In this document: positions 45,717-53,129 of the stretch, piece by piece | How the letters are laid out: each line of letters opens with the position of its first letter | Numbering within the stretch: the first letter of the stretch is position 1 | Assembly (NCBI GenBank): GCA_964617665.1 | Contig: CAZUAH010000022.1 | Coordinates: 1 to 56,542, forward strand | Reading direction: 5' to 3' | From: JADHUC01 sp964617665 | GTDB lineage: Bacteria; Planctomycetota; Planctomycetia; Pirellulales; Pirellulaceae | Length of the DNA stretch: 56,542 bases | Made by a program: the position numbers and the translations under genes | Notes under the pieces: generated by a model | Told to the model about the DNA's origin: nothing | What the model saw: only the letters and a program-made list of their open reading frames with translations | Databases searched by the model: none

Positions 45717-46153
45717 GTTCTCGCTCTCGCACTTGAGGAAGGAAGACGGACGCTGACGCGAACAAGCGGCGAAAGCGGGTCAATCGCCCAGTTGGGCATT
45801 GCCTGGACCGACTTGCGCGATCCCGCAAACTGGCACGGGATTTAACTAAGGGTACACAATCAATTCTACTGGCAGCCGTAACGCTGTCAAACGGGTAGAG
45901 TGTCGAGGAGGCGTCTGGGCTTCTTTCGTGGCAACAGCTGTACCATTCGACTTGGCAACGCGAGCAAATGGCGGCTGGCTGGCCCGATTGTTAGCGTGAA
46001 CGAATGCGGGTTAGGCAGCGAGTTACACCAACAGACAGAAGGTGTTGAGATGACAGACGCCCAAAGCCGCTGTTTGGTGGTGCCTTGTCGTTTCAGGGCA
46101 TTCAATTGGGGGGGCGCGGGCAGCGCACGCTTTCGAGTACGGTCCGAGAGTGG
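45717..46153. other. Intergenic region between the J-like gene and the tatA pair
   Basis: About 435 bp. Short open frames have no recognisable product. It should contain the promoter for the tatA pair and the end of the J-like gene's transcript. I found no convincing hairpin, repeat or small gene. Confidence 0.45.
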
Positions 46154-48277
46154 CTATCCACCGACATGCAGCAGATCGACTTCACTCGAGTCTGCGTCGT
46201 AGAAGACGCGAAACTGGAGCTGCAAGTTGTCCTCCGCGCTTTTCAAGAAATCATCGAGCTTCTGGGCGTTTTCCACCGCCGTTTGCAGCTCGACTTGCGC
46301 CTGCTCTGCTTGCGCCACACGTTGCTCGATCAATGTCCTTTCCCGGCCCGAGGCTTGGCCTGCGACCTGCTTCATCTGCTGAATCACGAATGGCGCTTGA
46401 GCGAGTTGGGTCTTCCTCTGTGCCAAAGCTTGGCCGAATAGCCGTGCATTGAACTTTGTTGGTTTGCCGGGTGGGGGCGACTTCAAATACGGCGTTACGG
46501 TGACCTCCAGATTCCTCTTCATCTCCGTTTCGACCTTCAGCGACAACAGTCCGCCGCCGTCTTCCAACTCGAGCCACGTTTCCGCTTTGTCGGCCTCAAT
46601 AACCGGTGCTGGCTGCACCGTGCACTTAGCACCTTGCAGCCCTGTGATTTCTATTCTGACATTCGCCGGATCCGGCGCCGTGTCGAGTTTCCAGTGCTCG
46701 TCCGTGGATGGCTTGCCAAGTTCCAGCGTCATCCCCTCGACCTCGGCGACTTGGCGAAGGGTGACGACATGTGATTCGCCACTGCAGCTAAAGCTGAATG
46801 CACAGTTGCACAGATGCGCCGACAACGCCACCGTCTTGGCTTCTGGCTGCCACTGGAAAGTGAGTCGCGACTGGTCGTCCAACGACAAATGGGCGATTTT
46901 TGTCTCCGGGTCAGATTCGCCTTCGCGCGAGAATACCTCCCAGTCACGTTCGGCCAAACCACCGTCGGCGTTTCGCATCACAAACGTCTGGGAGCCTTTG
47001 CTTGCCGTCTCGCCGCCGCGAAGTTTGATGAAACACAAATCGTCCGGCTGGCAATGGATCGGGCCGATAGCCTTTGGGGTCAAAGCATCCGCGGCTTCCA
47101 AGTCAGGCAGCGGGACGACCAGTGGCAGGCCTTGGAACGGTTTCTTTGTTGGCTTTGCGGGTGGTTTTGGAACGACCGGCTTTGTCGGCGGGTCTATAAT
47201 GGGAACGTCGCCCTTTGCGACCATTGTGTCGTCTGAGGACGTCCCAGTGTCGTTGGGGTCGGTCGTGCCGTCGGTGGCCGGTTCATCATCGGGTTTCGCG
47301 GACCCATCCTCCGATCCGTCATCGGGATCCTCAGACCAGTCCGGCAAGGTCGATTCCACATCCGAGGAGCCATCCGGCTTCGTCTTCGGTTCGCCATCTC
47401 CGTTAGGATCTCCAGCGTCCGCATCCGGCGTTGTATCGGTCTTGGCTTTCGCCTCCGGCGCAGGGTCCGATTCAGGCTCTGTTTCGGGCTTGGAACTCGG
47501 GTCGGGATCGGTTTCCGAGGCTGGTTTGGGGTCGCTCTCAGGATTCGTCTCAGGGTCGGGCTCGGGATCAGCACTTGGATCACTCTTGGGGTCGCCCACC
47601 GGATCCGAGCCCTCGCCGTTCGTTTCCGACGAATCGGGGTCACCGTGAGCACCACCGTCGTGCGCCGAAGCCAATAGACCACTGTCGCGACCGTAGAAGA
47701 AGAACACTGCCAACACAATCGCGCCGGCAAGAAGCAGGCCGCCAACTGCCGCGGCCGCAATCAGCTTCCATCGAGTCTTTCTTTCCGGTTGCTCGTCGTC
47801 CGATTCGTCTGGTTCGGCGTAGACAACCGCGTCGGCAGTCGATTCGGGCTTCTTGCCATCCACATGGATCTTCGGCCACGGTGCCTCCGGAGGTGCCAGA
47901 GGTGGCGCTACATTCTCTTCAGCGGCCCCCTTGCGCTTCTTGGCCGGTGGTCTGGCAGCGGGTTTTGCTGCCTTCGGCTCAGGAACGCTCTTCGATTCGA
48001 GATCCGCTCGTAGCTCTTTGTCGTAGGTCTTCTTCTTTTCCTTGTTCAGCAAGCAGATGCGCGCCCGAGAGACTTCATTCAGCAGACTCTGAGAGTATTC
48101 GGCTTCGTCCCCTGCCGCCAAGTCCTTGAGATACGCCATCACGCGATTGGCCGCCGCGTCGATCACGTCGCGGTCGCTCTCGAACACTTCTATGCCAAGC
48201 AGCCGATAGTTATTCGGCGGCTGGTCACGAGGCGGTATGCCGAGCCATTTGTAGTAAGGATCGAACTCTTTTGTCAT
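46154..48277 (-). CDS. J-like / TM / acidic-linker protein sharing its C-terminal ectodomain with the adjacent pseudokinase
   Basis: About 707 residues (a GTG two codons upstream is an alternative start). Residues 1-90 resemble a J-domain (YYKWLGI, NNYRLLGI, VIDAAANRVMAYL, then LLNEVSRARICLLNKEKKKTYDKEL) but the HPD tripeptide is absent. A basic Ala/Pro/Lys linker leads to one TM (about 168-193, LIAAAAVGGLLLAGAIVLAVFFF). Then comes an about 170-residue D/P/E/S-rich linker with repeated DPESDP units. The last about 330 residues are closely similar to the C-terminus of the kinase-like protein encoded upstream, sharing FIKLRGGE-ASKG, FVMRNADGGLAERDWE, FQWQPEAK, SGESHV and FRVFYDADS-EVDLL-GG. The start is 16 bp after the upstream stop, indicating an operon. 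The ectodomain's function is unknown. Confidence 0.75.
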   Translation of the reverse strand: MTKEFDPYYKWLGIPPRDQPPNNYRLLGIEVFESDRDVIDAAANRVMAYLKDLAAGDEAEYSQSLLNEVSRARICLLNKEKKKTYDKELRADLESKSVPEPKAAKPAARPPAKKRKGAAEENVAPPLAPPEAPWPKIHVDGKKPESTADAVVYAEPDESDDEQPERKTRWKLIAAAAVGGLLLAGAIVLAVFFFYGRDSGLLASAHDGGAHGDPDSSETNGEGSDPVGDPKSDPSADPEPDPETNPESDPKPASETDPDPSSKPETEPESDPAPEAKAKTDTTPDADAGDPNGDGEPKTKPDGSSDVESTLPDWSEDPDDGSEDGSAKPDDEPATDGTTDPNDTGTSSDDTMVAKGDVPIIDPPTKPVVPKPPAKPTKKPFQGLPLVVPLPDLEAADALTPKAIGPIHCQPDDLCFIKLRGGETASKGSQTFVMRNADGGLAERDWEVFSREGESDPETKIAHLSLDDQSRLTFQWQPEAKTVALSAHLCNCAFSFSCSGESHVVTLRQVAEVEGMTLELGKPSTDEHWKLDTAPDPANVRIEITGLQGAKCTVQPAPVIEADKAETWLELEDGGGLLSLKVETEMKRNLEVTVTPYLKSPPPGKPTKFNARLFGQALAQRKTQLAQAPFVIQQMKQVAGQASGRERTLIEQRVAQAEQAQVELQTAVENAQKLDDFLKSAEDNLQLQFRVFYDADSSEVDLLHVGG

Positions 48278-48293
48278 TGCCACTCTCGGCCCT

Positions 48294-51164
48294 TTACCCC
48301 CCGATTTGCAACAAATCGACTTCCGTGGAATCTGCGTCGTAGAAGACGCGGAAATTGACTGTTAGCGAGACGTTATTCAACAGCTTCTCGAAGCTGTCAA
48401 CCTTCTGCAATGCCGCCTCTGCGGATTCCAGTTGGCTTCTGAAAGTCGCTAAACGCGGCTGGATCATGCGCCTCTTTTGGTCCTCCGGTACCCTTTTTGC
48501 TTTTAGCGCCTGCTCGAGCTGCGAAACCATACCTTGGTTCATTTGAACCGCCTGCTGACACTGCTTTTTGACTTGGTCCATTTTCCGTATGTTCAGTCGC
48601 TCGGGCTTGCCCTGAGGAGTCATCTTCACGTGCGGTGTCAGCGTCACTTGGAACGATCGTTTCAATGAGGTTTCTACCTGTAGTGATAGCAGACCGCCTC
48701 CATCCTCAAGCTTCACCCATGCCTCGCCTTTGTCCGCATTGATGGTCGGCGCGGGCTCGATCGAGTATCGTCCGCCCTGGACGCCCTTGATTTCGACACG
48801 GATGGCAGACGGGTCCGGCGGCATGTCGATGTTCCAGTCCTCCTTCATGGCGGCCTTTTCCAAATCCACTGCCATGCCATCGACACGCGTTGGCTCACGA
48901 AGCAGCGCGACGTGCGACTCGCCCCTGCAACTGAAACTCATGGCGCAGTTGTTGAGGTGGCCTGCCAGCGGTTGCGCTTTCGCCTCAGGCTGCCACTGAA
49001 AACTGAGCTGGGAATTGTCGGCGAGCGACAAATGAGCGAGCTTCGTTTCGGGACCGGACTCTCCGTCACGCCAAGATATCTCCCAGTCGCGCTCTGCAAG
49101 GCCTCCGTCAGCGTTTCTCATGACAAAACGTTGATCCCCCTTAGAGGCATTCTCCCCACCGCGCAACTTGATGAAGCACAGTTCCCCCGTCCCGGCGTAG
49201 ACAGATCCCAGGTCCTTTGGTTTCATGGCATCCGCAGCGTTCAGGTCTGGCAACGAAACCAGTTTTGGGAATTCTACGAATGGCTTCTTGGCCGGCGCCG
49301 CGGGTTGTTTCTTTGCTGCTGGTTTCTTAGCGCCCGTCTTCTTGGAGGCCGGTTTGTCGACCGGCTTCTTCTCGGTTGGTTTCTGCGCGACGGCGACCGG
49401 TGTTTTGGCTGTGCCGCCATCGTTGGGCTTCGCTTGCGTGGTGTCTTTCTTCTTAGTCGCCTTTTCGGCAGTATCCCCTGAGTCGGGCTCATCGGCGGGT
49501 TTGGACGCGGTCGCGTCTGCAGCGTCACTGCTTGTCGTCGTCGTGTCGGCATCCTGGCCCGTTTCGTCGGTCTTCGGGGCATCATCGGTCGCGGGCACAG
49601 GCTCTGGGGCCGTTTCGGCGACCTCCATGACGGGATCGGTCTCCAATTCCGGGTCCGACTCCAGATCCGGGTCCGACTCACCGTCCGAATCGGTGCCGGT
49701 TGTCCCCGTCTCGTCTTTGGCGGTGGCTTCCCCGTTGCCGGCATCAGCTACTTCGACACCCTCGTCATCTCCGCCCGAGAGAACGAACACCAACAGGAGA
49801 ATCACGCCGGCAATCAACACCAGGCCTCCAACCGCCCCGCCGATGATGTAGGCGATTTTGGGGATCGATTTGCCATCGCCTCCGTCAGCAACGGCCACCG
49901 CGGCGCCTTTGGCCGCGGCCGGCTTGCCCTTCTTGCGGCGGCGTCTGCGTTCCGTGTCAATGGCGAATGCGCCAGTGCCAGCAGCGGCTGGTTTGGCCTT
50001 TGTGCCAGACTTTTCTTGTTTTGGCGCGGCAGTTGACGGCTTCTTCGCTTTGGCTCCCGCAACCGGCGTCTCTTGCGGCTTTTTCGGGCTGTCGGCTGCG
50101 ACCTGCGACTTCTTGCGCGGCGCAGATGCTTTGGGTGTTGGAGCATCGCTCGCGGCCTGAGAGGTTGGTGAAGCAGGTTTCGCGCTCCCGACCGACTTGA
50201 GCCACTGGTTCAAGTGTTGCTCGATCTCTCCGGCCGCCTGGTAACGGTCGGCTGGGTCGTTGGCCATCATTCTAGCGCAGATGGTCGTCAGTGGTTGCGG
50301 AGTGTCTGGACGATCGTCCAATACACTCGGCACTCCAACGGCCTCATCCGCCTGCCCGCTGCCTGCAACGGCAGGCGGATGCCCGGTCAGCAGTGCGTAC
50401 ATGACGCACCCTAACGAATAGATGTCGCCACGGTGATCGCCTTCCGCGCTATCCGGCGCAACGAAGGTGCCTAAGCCGGCCTTTTCGTTGTCGTCAAGGG
50501 CGGATGGTGTGAGTCCCTTGACGCCTAGATTTGCTATTTTGACCGTGCCTTGTTCGTCCACAAATATGTTGGCTGGCGTCAGATCGCCGTGGATGTGGTC
50601 TTTTTCGTGTGCATAGGCCAAGCCCGCCGCGGTCTGGCTGACGTATTGGGCCACTTTTTCCGCGGGCACAGCGCCCTTCTCGTCCATCATTTGTTTCAGG
50701 CTGAGACCTTCAACGTGCTCCAACACCACGTAGTAGCGATTATCCTCGCTATCTACGTCATACACGTGAACGATGTTTTGGTGATCCAAGCCAGCCAGCT
50801 TGCTTGCGTCCTGCAGAAAGCGTTTGGCCGACTTTGGGTTTTCGACGGCATGTTGACTCGAGAGGGTGCAGATGGCGGCGCGTCGACCCATCTGCGGATG
50901 TTCCGCCAAAAAAACGCGGGCTTTTTCGTCGGAACCGATCTGATCCAGGAGCTTGTACTTGCTTAGCGTCAGCGCGTAGCGCCCAGCCAACAATTGCAGT
51001 GCCTGCCACTTAGTGAGTTTGCCGATTTTAATGAGTGTGCGGGCAATACCTTTTGGGTCGTCTTCGCTACCATACTTTTGGCGTGCTTCTTCGAGTTCGT
51101 CATCCGAAAGGAGTTTGCTTTTCGCTAGTACCTGCAAGAACGCTTCGGAATTCGTAACGGCCAT
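48294..51164 (-). CDS. Ser/Thr kinase-like membrane protein, probable pseudokinase, with conserved C-terminal ectodomain
   Basis: 956 residues. Residues 1-65 are the planctomycete kinase leader (LLSDDELEEARQ...GKLTKWQALQLLAGRY). The kinase-like domain (about 70-320) has a broken glycine loop (IGSDEKARVF), Cys99 in place of the VAIK lysine (AAIC), HGDLTPAN at 192-199 (Asp194 kept, catalytic-loop Lys replaced by Thr), NLG at 212-214 for DFG, and APD for APE; DIYSLGC is kept. A Lys/Pro/Ala linker, one TM (AYIIGGAVGGLVLIAGVILLLVFV), an acidic linker and a Lys/Pro stretch follow. The final about 330 residues match the J-like protein's C-terminus. It may bind partners rather than phosphorylate. It is divergent from the FHA-pseudokinase gene and cotranscribed with the J-like gene. 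Confidence 0.85.
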   Translation of the reverse strand: MAVTNSEAFLQVLAKSKLLSDDELEEARQKYGSEDDPKGIARTLIKIGKLTKWQALQLLAGRYALTLSKYKLLDQIGSDEKARVFLAEHPQMGRRAAICTLSSQHAVENPKSAKRFLQDASKLAGLDHQNIVHVYDVDSEDNRYYVVLEHVEGLSLKQMMDEKGAVPAEKVAQYVSQTAAGLAYAHEKDHIHGDLTPANIFVDEQGTVKIANLGVKGLTPSALDDNEKAGLGTFVAPDSAEGDHRGDIYSLGCVMYALLTGHPPAVAGSGQADEAVGVPSVLDDRPDTPQPLTTICARMMANDPADRYQAAGEIEQHLNQWLKSVGSAKPASPTSQAASDAPTPKASAPRKKSQVAADSPKKPQETPVAGAKAKKPSTAAPKQEKSGTKAKPAAAGTGAFAIDTERRRRRKKGKPAAAKGAAVAVADGGDGKSIPKIAYIIGGAVGGLVLIAGVILLLVFVLSGGDDEGVEVADAGNGEATAKDETGTTGTDSDGESDPDLESDPELETDPVMEVAETAPEPVPATDDAPKTDETGQDADTTTTSSDAADATASKPADEPDSGDTAEKATKKKDTTQAKPNDGGTAKTPVAVAQKPTEKKPVDKPASKKTGAKKPAAKKQPAAPAKKPFVEFPKLVSLPDLNAADAMKPKDLGSVYAGTGELCFIKLRGGENASKGDQRFVMRNADGGLAERDWEISWRDGESGPETKLAHLSLADNSQLSFQWQPEAKAQPLAGHLNNCAMSFSCRGESHVALLREPTRVDGMAVDLEKAAMKEDWNIDMPPDPSAIRVEIKGVQGGRYSIEPAPTINADKGEAWVKLEDGGGLLSLQVETSLKRSFQVTLTPHVKMTPQGKPERLNIRKMDQVKKQCQQAVQMNQGMVSQLEQALKAKRVPEDQKRRMIQPRLATFRSQLESAEAALQKVDSFEKLLNNVSLTVNFRVFYDADSTEVDLLQIGG

Positions 51165-51417
51165 AACTGCACCTATGGGATGCCGAAGGGGGATGAGACC
51201 TTCCTAGATTGTCGCAGCCGAGCAAGATCGTGACAAGCACCGCGTTTTGGGCTTTCGCAGGAAATGAGCGGGAAGATAGATTACAATTAGGTGGGTGGTG
51301 AAATGAACCGGGGCGAGGAGCGTTTGTGAAGAGTGTCTGCGACGGCGTTCGCCGTTTGCTTGATTCAGCACACGATGTACCGCCAGTGCCCCTACGGCAA
51401 ATCCAACCATTGGGAAC
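51165..51417. promoter_or_regulatory. Divergent control region of the pseudokinase locus
   Basis: 253 bp separate the ATGs of two divergent kinase-like genes and must contain both promoters. It includes an AT-richer patch (AGATTACAATTAGG near 51277-51290). No specific operator or promoter could be placed with confidence. Confidence 0.4.
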
Positions 51418-53127
51418 ATGATACAGTACGAACTCGTTGCCATAGGCCCTGGCGTCAATCAGACGTGGCGTCATCGCATCCCCACCGACCGAGTGATTCG
51501 AATCGGGCGGTCGCCGAAGGGCGGCTGGGCCGTCCCGTGGGACATGCGTATTTCGCGCGACCATGCCGATCTGTTGCTCGAAGGCGACCGCGTTCGTATA
51601 CGCTGTCTGGCTGCAGCCCGTAATGCCGTCTATTTGCGAGGCGAGCCGCTCACAGACTTCACGATCGGGCCCACCGATGACTTTCGCATTGGCAGAACAG
51701 TATTTCGAGTGGACGTTGTATCTGCAGCGGGAGAGGCACGGCAGATTCAGCGTGAGGATTCCGAGCCGAGCGAGTCGCTGCAGAATCTCGCCGCCCAACC
51801 AGTGGAAGACCGGCTGGAATCTCTCCTGTCCAGAATCGATGACGAAGAAATAGCCGTCGACGAGGCTGAGTCTGCCGGCCCGGCTCAATACGACGTGGAT
51901 CGTGACAGCCCGCGACAGGACGCCAAACCACGCGAAGACATTCAAGCGTTGCGAGCCGAAGTGGAAGTGCTGAAAGCGATGCTGGAAATGCAGAGTGCCG
52001 AAGACCACGCGGCCGAGCAACAGCGTTCGCCACGGCAAGTCGACAACGCCGGCGTAACAGCGGAAGGCCACATTCTGCACGCCCCGGAGGCTCGAGGACT
52101 CGATGCTATAGATGCTATACAAGAGCCCCAGGACCCGCCGTCTGGACCCGAGTCCGAGCAGCCCTCGGACGCGCCGGAGAAGGACGGAGACTCCGTTCCA
52201 ATCGCGGAATTGATTGCGACAAGGAGCGATTTGGAGGCAGAGTTGGGGCTTCCGATCGGATCTTCTATGCCGCCTGCGGCGGTGCCCATGCAACTTGTGG
52301 ACGGCACGGCCTTTGGCAATTACGAGTTGTTGGACCAGATTCATCGCGGAGGCAGCGGACAGATACTCAAGGCAAAACATCGCCACATGGATCGACTGGC
52401 GGCCATAAAGATTCTCTCTCAGACTGCTGCGCAGTCAGAAGAGATTGTCGCTCGCTTCCGAATCAAGGCAAAACTGTTGGGCCGACTGAACCATCCTACT
52501 CTCGTCGCGACATACGACGCCGGAGACGTAGACGACACCCACTACCTGATCATGGAGTATGTGGATGGTCCTGATCTTGTTGGGGTGGTGAAGGACCAGA
52601 CGTTGGACATCCCGACCGCTGTTGGTTACATAACGCAGGCCGCACAGGCACTCAGCTACGCACACGCCCAAGACGTAATTCATCGAAACGTCAATCCCAG
52701 TCACGTGCTTGTGGCAAGCGGCGGCACGGTGAAGGTGATCGGCTGGAGCTTGGCTCTGCACGCCGGCAGTCGAGTAATGCGCGAATTCGAACGACCAGGA
52801 AGTCCCGTAGGAACGCTTGACTACATGGCGCCAGAACAGATCGTTGACAGCTGCAAAATCGACAATCGAGCGGATATCTATAGCCTTGGCTGTACGCTGT
52901 TCGCGATCCTTGCCAAACGAGTGGTCTACCCCATCGACTGGCAACGTCGAAAAGCGACGGCCCAACGCTACCAACCAGCACCTTCGCTGAAAGAGATTCG
53001 CGACGATGTTCCCGACCCATTGGAGGCAGCCTATCAGAAGATGATGGCCAAGGATCCAAAGGACCGTTTTGGGACAATGGAAGAAGTGATCGAGACGCTG
53101 AACGAGGCGGCGTCGCGGGGCGACTGA
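51418..53127 (+). CDS. FHA domain-Ser/Thr pseudokinase
   Basis: 569 residues. Residues 1-100 are an FHA domain with canonical phosphothreonine-binding residues: G30-R31 (IRIGRS), S46-R47-x-H49 (ISRDHADL) and N69. A charged, partly coiled linker follows (about 110-295; REDIQALRAEVEVLKAMLEMQ). The kinase-like domain (about 300-565) keeps part of the glycine loop (RGGSGQI) and the VAIK lysine (K331), but the alphaC glutamate position is K350, the catalytic loop reads H422-R-N-V-N-P-S-H429 (Asp to Asn, Lys to Asn, Asn to His), and DFG is replaced by G442-W-S444. The APE and DIYSLGC motifs are intact, so the fold is probably preserved but catalysis lost. No TM is seen. The next gene starts 2 bp after the stop, so the two are tightly coupled. 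Confidence 0.87.
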   Translation: MIQYELVAIGPGVNQTWRHRIPTDRVIRIGRSPKGGWAVPWDMRISRDHADLLLEGDRVRIRCLAAARNAVYLRGEPLTDFTIGPTDDFRIGRTVFRVDVVSAAGEARQIQREDSEPSESLQNLAAQPVEDRLESLLSRIDDEEIAVDEAESAGPAQYDVDRDSPRQDAKPREDIQALRAEVEVLKAMLEMQSAEDHAAEQQRSPRQVDNAGVTAEGHILHAPEARGLDAIDAIQEPQDPPSGPESEQPSDAPEKDGDSVPIAELIATRSDLEAELGLPIGSSMPPAAVPMQLVDGTAFGNYELLDQIHRGGSGQILKAKHRHMDRLAAIKILSQTAAQSEEIVARFRIKAKLLGRLNHPTLVATYDAGDVDDTHYLIMEYVDGPDLVGVVKDQTLDIPTAVGYITQAAQALSYAHAQDVIHRNVNPSHVLVASGGTVKVIGWSLALHAGSRVMREFERPGSPVGTLDYMAPEQIVDSCKIDNRADIYSLGCTLFAILAKRVVYPIDWQRRKATAQRYQPAPSLKEIRDDVPDPLEAAYQKMMAKDPKDRFGTMEEVIETLNEAASRGD

Positions 53128-53129
53128 TC

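Noticed and set aside
46449..47648. 399-codon plus-strand frame, Ser/Gly-rich, opposite the J-like gene
   Set aside because: The Ser/Gly repeats are the reverse complement of the acidic D/P/E/S linker codons, so this is an artefact of a low-complexity coding region.
47300..47660. DNA repeats suggesting a tandem-repeat or CRISPR-like array
   Set aside because: The repeated GGGTCGG-type units are imperfect, without spacers of constant length, and encode the D/P/E/S-rich linker of the J-like protein.
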